DNA of 64,000 nucleotides, taken from positions 1-64,000 of the forward strand of contig JAJYLB010000019.1 in the NCBI GenBank assembly GCA_021788095.1, written 5' to 3'. This document shows, piece by piece, positions 47,961 to 56,959 of this stretch. The position numbers and the translations under genes are program-made. The notes under the pieces are model-generated. The model ran no database searches. It had not been told where the DNA came from and was given only the letters and a program-made list of their open reading frames with translations. How positions within the stretch are numbered: position 1 is the first letter of the stretch; each line of letters starts with the position of its first letter. The stretch comes from Acidobacteriota bacterium (lineage in GTDB: Bacteria > Acidobacteriota > Terriglobia > Acidiferrales > UBA7541).

Positions 47961-48683
47961 CTACAGCGGCGGGATCTCCTCGACCTTTTCCTTCTCTCCC
48001 TCTTCCTTCTTCGGCTCTGCAGACGTGAAGAGGCGCTCGAGCACGCGCTGAGCCACGTTGCGGCCCGCGATCCCGAAAGCGATGGCCAGGCCCAGCATGA
48101 TCGCGCCGAAGGAGATGGTGAACGTGATCAGGACGGTGCGCCGGGCCAGAGCCAGTTGCTCGAGCGCCATGGCGAACGTGAGCAGAATCAGGATGAAGCG
48201 GACGAAGCCGCTCACCACCCGCGCCGAGGGCAGATTGGCATTGACCGCGGCCAGAAGCGCCGCGCGCGAGAAGAAATTCGCCGCGAGCAGGCCCACAAAC
48301 AGAACGAGCAGGGCGACGAAAATTTGGGGCAGGAACAGAAACAGCCGGATGATCTGAGCGTGCAGCTCGGGTATGCCAAGCGAATCGAGTCCCAGCAGCA
48401 GGAATGAGATCCACACCACCCAGAAAACCAACCGGCCGAGCAGCTCGTGCGGGGGCGGCAAATCGGCTTTGCGCAGGAGGAGGCTGATGCCCGAGCCTTC
48501 CGATAGCTTCCTGACGTGCCTGAGGGCCATGAGCCGCCGGGCGATGATCTTGAGCAGCATCGCGATCCCCCAGCCGAAGGCAACCACGATCAGCGTAGCC
48601 AAAAGGTGCGGCAGAAAACCGAGCAGCATGTCGTGAAACCTGCCAAGCGTCTGATCGAGACTTCCAAGAACCAGTTCCTTCAT
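47961..48683 (-). CDS. MscS-like / TM-helix-repeat membrane protein
   Basis: The 240-residue protein has four or five membrane helices in a pattern of conserved TM-helix repeats (LLGFLPHLLATLIVVAFGWGIA; LFLFLPQIFVALLVLFVGLLAANFFS) and GLAIAFGIAGRNVAQRVLE. These match the CmpX-like/TM_helix group related to mechanosensitive channels. It lacks the full MscS beta domain. The start overlaps the upstream glycosyltransferase stop by 4 nt (ATGA), so it is co-translated and may release the solute that enzyme helps make during down-shock; that link is inferred. Confidence 0.72.
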   Translation of the reverse strand: MKELVLGSLDQTLGRFHDMLLGFLPHLLATLIVVAFGWGIAMLLKIIARRLMALRHVRKLSEGSGISLLLRKADLPPPHELLGRLVFWVVWISFLLLGLDSLGIPELHAQIIRLFLFLPQIFVALLVLFVGLLAANFFSRAALLAAVNANLPSARVVSGFVRFILILLTFAMALEQLALARRTVLITFTISFGAIMLGLAIAFGIAGRNVAQRVLERLFTSAEPKKEEGEKEKVEEIPPL

Positions 48684-49963
48684 CGGGCACCTCCGGTCTC
48701 CGTATCCCAGCGATCCGTCAGATACGGTTTCAGGCGTTCGAACTCGTGCGCGATGGTTTCGAGCCGCTCTTCGATCTTCCCAAGATCGGCTTTCTGATTC
48801 TCCAGGATGAACGAACCGAGCCACCCGCGGTAGAGCGGGGGCAGAGCCTGGAGCATATGATCGCGGCTGATGGCGGAGCGGTGATAGCCGGCGGCGAATT
48901 CGTAGATCGTCTTGACCCAAAGCTCATCCGGGTAGCGAAAGTCGTTGCCGGCGAGCTGCGCCACCTGGCGCAGCTCGACGAGCGTCTGGGGCGTGAGAAT
49001 GGATTCCAGAATGGGAACGAGCTGCTCGACGTGGGAGCGGAAGGCATCGAGGATTCCCCGGCGGCTCAGGCGTAACGGCTCGAGCGCTACGGCGTATTGG
49101 AAGCCAAAGAGCGGGAGCGGCTGGGAGCCTTCCCTCGCCTTCCAATAACCGGCATGCATGTCCATGCACTGAAACAGCCCGCCAACCACCTGCCGCACCG
49201 TGCCGCCGAGGTCCTGCCCGAACTGCTTGGTTGCCTGGATTTTCGGGCCAAGAAAGGATTCGCAAAGGCGGAAGGAATCGACGATGGCGGTCGCGACCAT
49301 CCAGATCTCCAGCCCGAAAGTGGGCATCTCCCGCTCCCACACGTCCTGGCGCAAAAAGTGAGCCGCCAGGCGGCCGGAGAGCCCCAGCTCGCCGCCCACC
49401 GGCTCGCGGATGCGCGCGCCGTAAAGCGCCGCAATCGCCGGCGAGACGAGCGCACGAACCAGCAAGCCATCGAATTTCCGTCGCTGGTAGACCGGCGAGA
49501 CGTAGTCGTAGCCTTCGCGATAGACCGGCCGCAGAATCCCTTCCACCCATTCCGGTGTGAGGCTCGGGGAATCGGGCGGGAAGATGGCGCAGGCCTTGGC
49601 GCGGAGGAGATCGGCGGCGGTGAAGAGCGAGCGGAGAGCGGTCTCTTTGCCGGGAATGCCGTGGTAAGGAGCGGTAAGGCGGTGGAAAGTGCGCAGCGGA
49701 TTCGCCGTCAGGAGCATGCCGAAGTCGCTGACGGAGGCGCTCTTGAAAAGTTCGGGCGTGCCATCGGTCGATCCGCCGTCGGGATTGATCAGAACGCAGC
49801 GGTCGCGGTGGAAATATTTCGTCAGGCCGACTTGAATGGCGCTCGCGACCCGCTCGATCGTTTCGCGATTGTTGAAGGTGGGCACGCCGACGACGATGTC
49901 CACCTCGCCGACGGCGGCGAGCTGGCGCAGAAACTCCTCGGAAACCGCCGTCGTTTCGGCCAA
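48680..49963 (-). CDS. glycosyltransferase, glucosylglycerate-synthase-like
   Basis: The 427-residue protein has a GT-A fold: IVVGVPTFNNRETIERV (nucleotide-binding start), NPDGGSTDGT, an FPPDSPSLTPEWV acceptor loop, then PVYQRRKFDGLLVRALVSP and GGELGLSGRLA with FGLEIWMVATAIVDSF. These recall the glucosylglycerate/mannosylglycerate synthase group. Such enzymes make compatible solutes, which would suit the TreS and GH57 genes upstream. The exact donor and acceptor are not proven by sequence. Confidence 0.72.
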   Translation of the reverse strand: MAETTAVSEEFLRQLAAVGEVDIVVGVPTFNNRETIERVASAIQVGLTKYFHRDRCVLINPDGGSTDGTPELFKSASVSDFGMLLTANPLRTFHRLTAPYHGIPGKETALRSLFTAADLLRAKACAIFPPDSPSLTPEWVEGILRPVYREGYDYVSPVYQRRKFDGLLVRALVSPAIAALYGARIREPVGGELGLSGRLAAHFLRQDVWEREMPTFGLEIWMVATAIVDSFRLCESFLGPKIQATKQFGQDLGGTVRQVVGGLFQCMDMHAGYWKAREGSQPLPLFGFQYAVALEPLRLSRRGILDAFRSHVEQLVPILESILTPQTLVELRQVAQLAGNDFRYPDELWVKTIYEFAAGYHRSAISRDHMLQALPPLYRGWLGSFILENQKADLGKIEERLETIAHEFERLKPYLTDRWDTETGGAR

Positions 49964-49981
49964 CCCATCTCTCCTTTCTCT

Positions 49982-50113
49982 CGCAGCTCCCCTCTCACAA
50001 CCGGCACAAAGTGTCTTGCTCCGTCATTCCGAGCGCAGCGAGGAATCTGCTTTTCGGCCCCGCCCCATGGGGCCTCTCTTTCATAGCTCCCCTTTCACAA
50101 CCGGCGCAAATTG
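49982..50113. repeat. 100-bp direct duplication containing a TCATTCCGAGCG repeat
   Basis: A 26-bp block (AGCTCCCC...CACAACCGGC...CAAA) occurs at 49985-50010 and 50085-50110, offset by exactly 100 bp with two differences. Between them lies a full TCATTCCGAGCGCAGCGAGGAATCTGC-type repeat (50022-50050). The right block contains the 3' end of the TreS-like gene. Confidence 0.75.
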
Positions 50114-51729
50114 AACCAATAGAACTGATAGGGGCCTAGCGTCAAGAGGTAAGGCCGCTCGGTGATGGGCGGAAAAAGGCTGCCACCCGACATCTCGATC
50201 GGCACCGAGCCCTTCCACCGGCGCAAATCCAGCTCGGCGGCTTGCGCCTGGCTGGCGAGGTTCGAAACCACAAGAATCTTTTCCTCGCCGAGTTCGCGGA
50301 GGAAGGCGAACACCCGATGATTCAGCGGATCGAGGACCTCCATGCTTCCGCGCCCGAAAACGCGTGTGGACTGCCGGATCCGAATCGCCTGCTTCATCCA
50401 GGAGAGCAGGGAGTGGCTATAGCGGCGCTGGGAATCGACGTTGATCGCCTGATAGCCGTAGACGGGATTGGAAATCACCGGTGCGTACAGCCGTTCTGGG
50501 TCGGCTGCGGAAAAGCCGGCGTTCCACCCCCCATTCCATTGCATGGGGGTGCGGACGCCGTTCCGGTCGCCTAGGTAGATGTTATCGCCCATGCCGATCT
50601 CGTCCCCGTAGTAGAGGATGGGGGTGCCGGGCAGAGACAGCAGCAAGCCGTTCATCAACTCGATCCTTCGGCGGTCCCCTTCCATCAGCGGAGCCAGGCG
50701 GCGGCGGATGCCGAGGTTGAGCAGGGCGCGCCGCTCCCGGGCAAACTCGTCGCGGAGGTAATCGCGTTCCTCGTCGGTGACCATCTCCAGCGTCAACTCG
50801 TCGTGGTTGCGAAGGAAGAGTCCCCACTGGCAGGAGTCGGGGATGGCAGGCGTGGATTGGAGAATCTCCACGATCGGTTTGCGGTCTTCGAGCCGGACGG
50901 CCATGAACATGCGCGGCATCAGCGGGAAATGGAAAGCCATTTGGCATTCGTCCCCCGCGCCGAAATAAGCGGCTACGTCCCGCGGCCACTGGTTGGCCTC
51001 GGCCAGCAGTAATTTCCCCGGGAACGAGCGATCGGCGCGCGCGCGCAGGGACTTGAGCACGTCGTGGGTTTCCGGGAGGTTTTCGCAAGAAGTGCTCTCA
51101 CGCTCGACGAGATAGGGAACGGCGTCGAGTCGCATGCCGTCGACCCCCATCTCCAGCCAGAATCGCATCACCTCCCACATGGCCTCGCGGACGGCCGGAT
51201 TGTCGTAGTTGAGGTCGGGCTGGTGGCTGAAAAAGCGATGCCAATAGTACGACTCGGAAACCGGGTCCCAGGCCCAGTTCGAGAGCTCCGTGTCGCTGAA
51301 AATGATGCGGGCGCGCTTGTAGCGGTCGGTCGTGTCGCTCCAGACGTACCAGTCGCGCCGGGGATTCTGCCTCGAACTGCGCGCTTCCAAAAACCAGGGA
51401 TGCTGCTCCGAAGTGTGGTTGAGCACCAGTTCGGTGATCACGCGCAGGCCCCGGCGATGAGCCTCGTCGAGAAACATCTTGAAATCGTCGAGCGTGCCGT
51501 AAGCGGGATGGATGTTGGTGTAGTCGGAGATGTCGTAACCGTCGTCGCGCAGCGGCGAAGGGTAGAACGGCAGAAGCCATAGGGCGTTCACGCCGAGTTC
51601 GGCCAGGTAATCGAGTTTCAGGGTCAGGCCGCGGAACTCGCCGCCGCCGTCGCCATCGGCATCGTAGAAACCGCGCACGCTCAGCTCGTAAATGACGGCG
51701 TCTTTGTACCAGGAAGTCTCTTCGGCCAT
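50095..51729 (-). CDS. treS: trehalose-synthase-like GH13 alpha-glucosyltransferase
   Basis: The 544-residue enzyme is likely to convert maltose and trehalose by isomerising the glucosidic bond. TreS signatures: WYKDAVIYELSVRGFYDADGDGGGEFRGL, HPAYGTLDDF, nucleophile Asp in GMRLDAVPYLVERE, acid Glu in LLLAEANQWP, and FLRNHDELTLEMV with the third acid. A C-terminal beta domain ends YQFYWFNLRR. It lacks the fused maltokinase seen in some TreS. ATG 51729 (MAEETSWYKDAV) is chosen because homology begins there. Confidence 0.85.
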   Translation of the reverse strand: MAEETSWYKDAVIYELSVRGFYDADGDGGGEFRGLTLKLDYLAELGVNALWLLPFYPSPLRDDGYDISDYTNIHPAYGTLDDFKMFLDEAHRRGLRVITELVLNHTSEQHPWFLEARSSRQNPRRDWYVWSDTTDRYKRARIIFSDTELSNWAWDPVSESYYWHRFFSHQPDLNYDNPAVREAMWEVMRFWLEMGVDGMRLDAVPYLVERESTSCENLPETHDVLKSLRARADRSFPGKLLLAEANQWPRDVAAYFGAGDECQMAFHFPLMPRMFMAVRLEDRKPIVEILQSTPAIPDSCQWGLFLRNHDELTLEMVTDEERDYLRDEFARERRALLNLGIRRRLAPLMEGDRRRIELMNGLLLSLPGTPILYYGDEIGMGDNIYLGDRNGVRTPMQWNGGWNAGFSAADPERLYAPVISNPVYGYQAINVDSQRRYSHSLLSWMKQAIRIRQSTRVFGRGSMEVLDPLNHRVFAFLRELGEEKILVVSNLASQAQAAELDLRRWKGSVPIEMSGGSLFPPITERPYLLTLGPYQFYWFNLRRL

Positions 51730-51763
51730 GTCCGGTTCGATGCCCGCCGACGGCGGGAAGTTT

Positions 51764-54187
51764 TCACGATAACAAAACGGACAGCCTTTCGCCCAGCCGG
51801 TGGAATTCGGCCGCCCACTCGGCGGCGGGGGCCTCACCCAGGTCCGCCTCGCTGCGCCGGCGCGGATAGAGGCCCTGTAGAATGTCGTAATACACGTTTT
51901 GGGCTTTCCACAGGTTCACCTCGAACGGGAGCAGGGAAACCAGCTCGAGGGCCTGATCGAGCAGCCGCACCCGCTCCAGGCTCGCGGGATCTTCCAGCAG
52001 CCAGCCAGCCAGCCGGTCGAGCTTCCGGCGGAGAGAGAATTCGAGAGTGGGGACGTCGAGCGGGGCGGCGGTGATCGCCGCCTCTTCCAGGATTCTGCGG
52101 ATCTCGGCGCCGTCGAGCACGTCGGCTTCGAGCGCGCGGCGCAGCGCGGCATTGAGCGTGAACTCGGCGGCCATGTGCAGGTGGCGCGGGAGCGGAGCGC
52201 GCAAGCGGGTCATGAACCGGATCAGCGAGATGTGGTCTTCGAAGAGGTGGCCGTAGGCGTCCTCGGCTTCGGCTTCGGTCGAGGCGAGGATAGAAGCTAG
52301 GATCTTGCGCTGTTGGTCGCGAAAGAGCCGCTCGAGGGAGGGGCTGGCCGAGCCGAAAGTCCGGTCCAGCTCCCGCACCAGCTCGGCGAGTTCGGCGCGT
52401 TCGAACGCTGCAACGATGCGAGCCGCGGCGCTTTCGTGCGCTTCCAAGTCCTCGAACGGCCGCACGCCCCCGCTGATGTTTTGGTCGCCCAGGTGCGCCA
52501 CGGCGTAGCTCCACCGGCCCGATTCCCCCGTGATTTCCGACCGGATTTCCACGCGGCCAGCGGCCAAGCGCGTCTTCCCCGCCGAAAACGACCGGCAATC
52601 CTCCCGGTCCGCCACGTAGGAGTAGATGGAAGCGCGCGCGCCGTAGTCCTCGAAAAGGGAGCTGACCGCGTAGTGCGCGGCCACCTTATCGAGATCGACG
52701 CGGGCCGGCCGGACCAGTTTCTCGTAGACTCCGCGCCCCGTGGCGAACTCCGGAAGATTCGAAGGCGCTAGTTCGAGCCGCGAGAGGAATTCGGGTTCGA
52801 GATCCTCGCCAAAGAGTTGCCGGTAGAGCTGGAGCGCGCGCGCCGCGTACTGAAGCACCTGCACCGTCTCGAGGCCCGAAATCTCGTCGAAAAACCAGCC
52901 GCAGCTCGTGTACATCAGCATGGCGTGCCGCTGGAGTTCGAGAAGCTGGAGCGCGCGCGTGCGCTCGCCATCCGCCAGCGGCCGCACGGCGTGGTGCGCG
53001 AGGAAGTCGTCGATGCTCTCGCGCGACCGGTCCAGCACCACTTCGATATAGCCGTTGCGGGCGGTCCAGGGATTCTTGAACAGGTCGCTGCCGGCGCGCT
53101 CGAAGGAGGGGGCGATTGCGTCGCGCAGCCAATCCAGGGCCTGGCGGAGCGGCGCGCGCCAGGCTTGGCGCCAGCCGGGATGCTGGCCCGAGTGGCAGCC
53201 GCAATCGGCGCGCCACCGCTCGATCCCGTGCGCGCAGCTCCAGGAGCCGTTCTCGACGATCTGCACCTGATCGGAGGGCGGGTGCTTCGCCAGGTAATGC
53301 GCGTAATTGGTGAGCTGCGCCAGCCCGTTCCGTTCGATGTACTGAAGGGCGTAGGCCAGTGCCATGTCCCCGTGCGGCTGATGATGGCCGAAGGTTTCCC
53401 CGTCGGTGGCGATGTGCACCAGTTGCGGCCAGGTGCGGGAATCGAGAAAAGAGCCCAGCAGCCGGTCGGCGAAGAATTCGCCTTTTTCGAGCACGCGCTC
53501 GAAGGCCACGGCGCGGGAAACCGGGCCGTCGTAGAAGAAAAGATCGATGGCGCGGCCGGTGCCCAATACCAGCTTGTAGGGCCGCGAAGGATCGATCCCG
53601 CCGCCCACGTCGCGCCAGCCGCGCTTGCCGAGCGGGCGCACCCGCCGCGCCTGCGAGGGGGCGAGGATCGTGAACCGGATCCCGTTTTGCGCGAGCACGG
53701 CGAGCGATTCCAAATCGACCGCGGTTTCCGGCAGCCACATCCCCTCCGGCCGCCGCCCGAACCGCCGCTCGAAATCGCGAATGCCCCAAATCACCTGCGT
53801 CTCTTTGTCGCGGGCGTTCGCGAGCGGCAGGATCGCGTGGTTGTAGGGCTGGGCGAGGGCCGAACCGTGGCCGGAAAAATTCTTCCGGCTCTCGCGGTCG
53901 GCGGCGAGGATGCCTTGGTAGACGTCGGGGCATTTCGGCTCGAGCCACGACAGCAGCGTCGGCCCGAAATTGAAGCTGATCTTCGAGTAGTTGTTGACGA
54001 TGCGCTCGATGCGGCCCTCGCCGTCGAGAATCCGCGCGGCGAAATTCGGGGCGTAGCATTCGGCGGCGATCCGCTCGTTCCAATCGTGATAGGGGTAGGC
54101 CGAATCCTGCACTTCGATCGCCTCGAGCCAGGGACTCTCCCGAGGCGGCTGATAGAAATGCCCGTGAATGCAGATGTAGCGTTCCAC
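51764..54187 (-). CDS. GH57-like glycoside hydrolase with DUF3536
   Basis: The 807-residue protein begins YICIHGHFYQPPRESPW, the GH57 opening with its His pair. It has EGMWLPETAVDLESLAVLAQNGI (nucleophile Glu region) and HIATDGETFGHHQPHGDMALAYAL (acid Asp region). DUF3536 covers the C-terminal half. Family members act on alpha-glucans (amylase or branching). GTG 54187 has GGGGGAGG just upstream; the longer frame continues into the divergent permease gene. Its stop lies 34 nt before the TreS-like start codon, so the two are likely co-transcribed. Confidence 0.86.
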   Translation of the reverse strand: MERYICIHGHFYQPPRESPWLEAIEVQDSAYPYHDWNERIAAECYAPNFAARILDGEGRIERIVNNYSKISFNFGPTLLSWLEPKCPDVYQGILAADRESRKNFSGHGSALAQPYNHAILPLANARDKETQVIWGIRDFERRFGRRPEGMWLPETAVDLESLAVLAQNGIRFTILAPSQARRVRPLGKRGWRDVGGGIDPSRPYKLVLGTGRAIDLFFYDGPVSRAVAFERVLEKGEFFADRLLGSFLDSRTWPQLVHIATDGETFGHHQPHGDMALAYALQYIERNGLAQLTNYAHYLAKHPPSDQVQIVENGSWSCAHGIERWRADCGCHSGQHPGWRQAWRAPLRQALDWLRDAIAPSFERAGSDLFKNPWTARNGYIEVVLDRSRESIDDFLAHHAVRPLADGERTRALQLLELQRHAMLMYTSCGWFFDEISGLETVQVLQYAARALQLYRQLFGEDLEPEFLSRLELAPSNLPEFATGRGVYEKLVRPARVDLDKVAAHYAVSSLFEDYGARASIYSYVADREDCRSFSAGKTRLAAGRVEIRSEITGESGRWSYAVAHLGDQNISGGVRPFEDLEAHESAAARIVAAFERAELAELVRELDRTFGSASPSLERLFRDQQRKILASILASTEAEAEDAYGHLFEDHISLIRFMTRLRAPLPRHLHMAAEFTLNAALRRALEADVLDGAEIRRILEEAAITAAPLDVPTLEFSLRRKLDRLAGWLLEDPASLERVRLLDQALELVSLLPFEVNLWKAQNVYYDILQGLYPRRRSEADLGEAPAAEWAAEFHRLGERLSVLLS

Positions 54188-54329
54188 GTTCCTCCCCCGA
54201 GCCGCCGAACTTGGCAAGCGACCCCGCTCGAACCATTCTACCGAGCCCGGTCGCGGGCGGCCCTGCCTTGCGGGGAAAAAGTTGCGCGAGCGCCGCGCCG
54301 CCGTGGTGGTAGACTCTCGCGCCAAGGTC

Positions 54330-55724
54330 ATGAACGAGCAGCGCAACCGCGGCGCGCCGCCATCCTTGAGCGCCTCGGGCGGCTTCCGGCCCCCGGCGCG
54401 CAAGCTCGCGCTCCTGCCGCTCGTCGCGGCGACCTTTTTCATCGTCTCCGGCGGTCCCTACGGAACCGAAGACGTGGTTCGTAAAGCGGGCTACGGCGGC
54501 GCCCTCCTCATCTTCCTTCTCGTGCCGCTGCTGTGGAGTCTGCCGACCGCGCTGATGGTGGCGGAACTTTCGAGCGCGCTGCCGCAGGAAGGCGGCTTTT
54601 ACGAATGGGTAAAGCGCGCGATGGGGCCATTCTGGGGATTTCAAGAGGCATGGCTCACGCTGGCCGGCAGCATCTTCGATATGGCCCTCTACCCATCCCT
54701 CTTCGTCTTCTACCTCTCTCATTTCGCGCCCGCGCTCGCCGCCGGCTCCCGGCCCGCATACCTGGGCCTCAGCATGATTCTCGCCTGCACGCTGTGGAAC
54801 GTTTGGGGAACGCGGGCGGTGGGGAGTGGATCCCTCGCGTTCGGAGTCGTGCTCCTTGCGCCGTTTGCCGTATTGACCTTGCTGGCCTTTGCGGGGCATC
54901 CCGCCGCAGGCACGTTCGCAAGCACCGCGGGGCTCGGCCGCGCCGACTGGCTCGGCGCGGTCCTGATCGCGATGTGGAACTTGATGGGGTGGGACAATCC
55001 GTCGACGATCGCGGGCGAGGTGGAGCGCCCTCAGCGGTCTTACCCCGTAACGATGGCCGCCTCGCTCTTACTCATTACGGTTGTTTATCTGCTCCCCCTT
55101 GCCGCCGTCTCGCACACCGGCATCGATCCGCGGAGCTGGACGACGGGCGGCTGGGTCGACTTGGGCCGGCGGTTTGGCGGAGAGTGGCTGGCGGCGGCCA
55201 TCGCATTGGGAGGCGTGATTTCGGCGTTCGGCACTTTCAACTCCCTTATGCTCTCCCTCTCGCGGCTGCCGGTGGTGATGACCGAAGACGGCTACTTGCC
55301 GGCCGCGTTCGCGCGGCAGCATCGGCGGACGCGAATGCCGTGGGTGGCCATCTCGGTGTGTGCGGTGTGCTGGGCGCTTGCTTTCGGACTCGGTTTCGTT
55401 GCCTTGGCTGTGATGGACGTCTTGCTCTCCGGCCTGAGCGTTCTCCTCGAGTTCGCCGCGCTCGTCATCCTGCGTTTCCGCGAGCCGGGACTCGAGCGCC
55501 CTTTCCGCATCCCGGGAGGCCTCGCGGGCGCCATCGCCGTCTGCGTCACGCCCACCGCCCTGCTCGTGATGGCCTTCGTCCGAAACGCAGCTCAGGCCGC
55601 CGGCCCGTTCAACGCTTTGGCGCTCGACTTGGTTCTCGTGGCCGCCGGCCCGCTCGTTTTCTTCCTCAGCCGGCGGCGGCGCCAATCCGCCGCCGTTCCC
55701 GCCGCCAGGGGAAACGGGCGCTGA
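54330..55724 (+). CDS. APC-family amino-acid permease
   Basis: The 464-residue protein has about twelve membrane helices with the APC opening LPLVAATFFIVSGGPYGTEDVVRKAG (helix 1 unwound GG motif), ALPQEGGFYEWVKRAMGPFWGFQEAWL and WNLMGWDNPSTIAGEVERP, typical of plant-like polyamine/LAT-type importers (PUT group). The substrate is likely an amino acid or polyamine. The start ATG 54330 is chosen over GTG/ATG codons upstream, which overlap the GH57 leader. Confidence 0.85.
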   Translation: MNEQRNRGAPPSLSASGGFRPPARKLALLPLVAATFFIVSGGPYGTEDVVRKAGYGGALLIFLLVPLLWSLPTALMVAELSSALPQEGGFYEWVKRAMGPFWGFQEAWLTLAGSIFDMALYPSLFVFYLSHFAPALAAGSRPAYLGLSMILACTLWNVWGTRAVGSGSLAFGVVLLAPFAVLTLLAFAGHPAAGTFASTAGLGRADWLGAVLIAMWNLMGWDNPSTIAGEVERPQRSYPVTMAASLLLITVVYLLPLAAVSHTGIDPRSWTTGGWVDLGRRFGGEWLAAAIALGGVISAFGTFNSLMLSLSRLPVVMTEDGYLPAAFARQHRRTRMPWVAISVCAVCWALAFGLGFVALAVMDVLLSGLSVLLEFAALVILRFREPGLERPFRIPGGLAGAIAVCVTPTALLVMAFVRNAAQAAGPFNALALDLVLVAAGPLVFFLSRRRRQSAAVPAARGNGR

Positions 55725-55804
55725 AGCGCCACCGTATTCCGCATCCAGCGACGACATCCCGCGCTAGCAGGCTGACGATACCGGCCGCTCCTACGTCTCG
55801 GCGC

Positions 55805-56812
55805 CTATTCGGAAACGAAGAGAACCGTGACGCGCTCGACGGTGGGCAAGGTCTTCTGGCTCGTGACGCAGGTTTCGGGATCGTACCGCCACTGGCGCAC
55901 CGCTTCCATCGCCGCTTGGCTCAGCACCGGTGGCACCGAATTGATGGGCCAGAGGCCGCGCGGAATTCCATCGGCGCCGATTTCGGCGTAGAGCCGCACG
56001 ATCCCCGTGATACCGGCTGCGCTCGCGGCTTTGGGATATTCCGGACGAATCATCTTCTTCACCGAGGGTTTGACGAGGTGCGCGCAGCGCTCCTCCACCG
56101 GCCACTCGTTTGATCCGGGCATCGGCAGGAAAACGTTCAAGCTCGGATCGCGCTCGGGTTCCAGCTCCTCCACACGCAGTTCGGCGAGTTTCTGCCCGCC
56201 GTTCCGCAGCACCTGGATGACCCGAGGGAAGCGCTTCGTGCCGAACGGCTGGTAGTGGGAATATTCGAAGGTCAAGTTCCATGGCCCGTCCACCAACCGA
56301 ACCAGGTCGCCGTTGGTCGGATCGAAGCAGTATTCATACCTCTTCAGGCGTTCGAGCGTGCTCGCGCAAGTGCCGAGCGCTTCGGCGGAAGCTTCCGGCG
56401 GGCCCAAGCGCCTGCCCTTGGCCGCGCGCAACGAGTCGCCAAAATTGAGCGCCTGCCGCAAGAGGAAAATCGGGAAGGGAAGGTAGTCCAGGCTTCCCGC
56501 GCGCCAAACCTCCCGGCCGTCGGAAACTTCGACGCTCTGAAAGCCGGGCATCTCGGCTTCCTCATGCCACCAGCCCATCGGTGTCCAGATCCGCAGCAGT
56601 TGCCCCTCCAGAAAGTTGTCTGGGGCGTAAAAGACCCGGAAGCGGATCTGGAGCCGGAAAGCGGCGCTGCCTTGCGCCTCGAGATCGGAAGCCGCCAGCG
56701 CCCGGTCGATGAAGGCCACGGCCGCCTGGCTCGGAGCGACGCGGGAAGCGGCGAGAGCGGCCCGGCCACAAAGGAGGGCAGTCAAGCCCAGAACGAGGAC
56801 GGCCCGCTTCAT
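55805..56812 (-). CDS. secreted protein with TonB C-terminal domain
   Basis: The 335-residue protein has a signal peptide (VLVLGLTALLCGRAALA). A central domain of about 200 residues with beta pattern (FRLQIRFRVFYAPDNFLEGQLLRIW) follows. The TonB_C domain covers about residues 250-320 (KKMIRPEYPKAASAAGITGIVRLYAEIGADG, then QAAMEAVRQWRYDP). It has no N-terminal anchor helix or proline spacer, so it is not a classic energy transducer. Similar proteins are numerous in Acidobacteria; function unknown. GGAAGGGAGCG precedes the ATG. Confidence 0.78.
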   Translation of the reverse strand: MKRAVLVLGLTALLCGRAALAASRVAPSQAAVAFIDRALAASDLEAQGSAAFRLQIRFRVFYAPDNFLEGQLLRIWTPMGWWHEEAEMPGFQSVEVSDGREVWRAGSLDYLPFPIFLLRQALNFGDSLRAAKGRRLGPPEASAEALGTCASTLERLKRYEYCFDPTNGDLVRLVDGPWNLTFEYSHYQPFGTKRFPRVIQVLRNGGQKLAELRVEELEPERDPSLNVFLPMPGSNEWPVEERCAHLVKPSVKKMIRPEYPKAASAAGITGIVRLYAEIGADGIPRGLWPINSVPPVLSQAAMEAVRQWRYDPETCVTSQKTLPTVERVTVLFVSE

Positions 56813-56959
56813 CGCTCCCTTCCTTGCGCTTCGGCGCGGAAGCACGCGAGCGGTGCGCCGGGGCGCGATTTGCGCCTGCCGCGCGATTCTTCTAGTCTTA
56901 CGGCCTGGAAGGCAATCCATTTTACCATTTGCCGCGGGATCACGAGGAGCGCGAACACG

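Noticed and set aside
52686-54899. Minus-strand open frame of 737 codons overlapping the GH57 gene in another frame
   Set aside because: The GH57/DUF3536 frame has clear catalytic motifs; this one is Arg/Ala/Pro-rich noise and crosses into the divergent permease.
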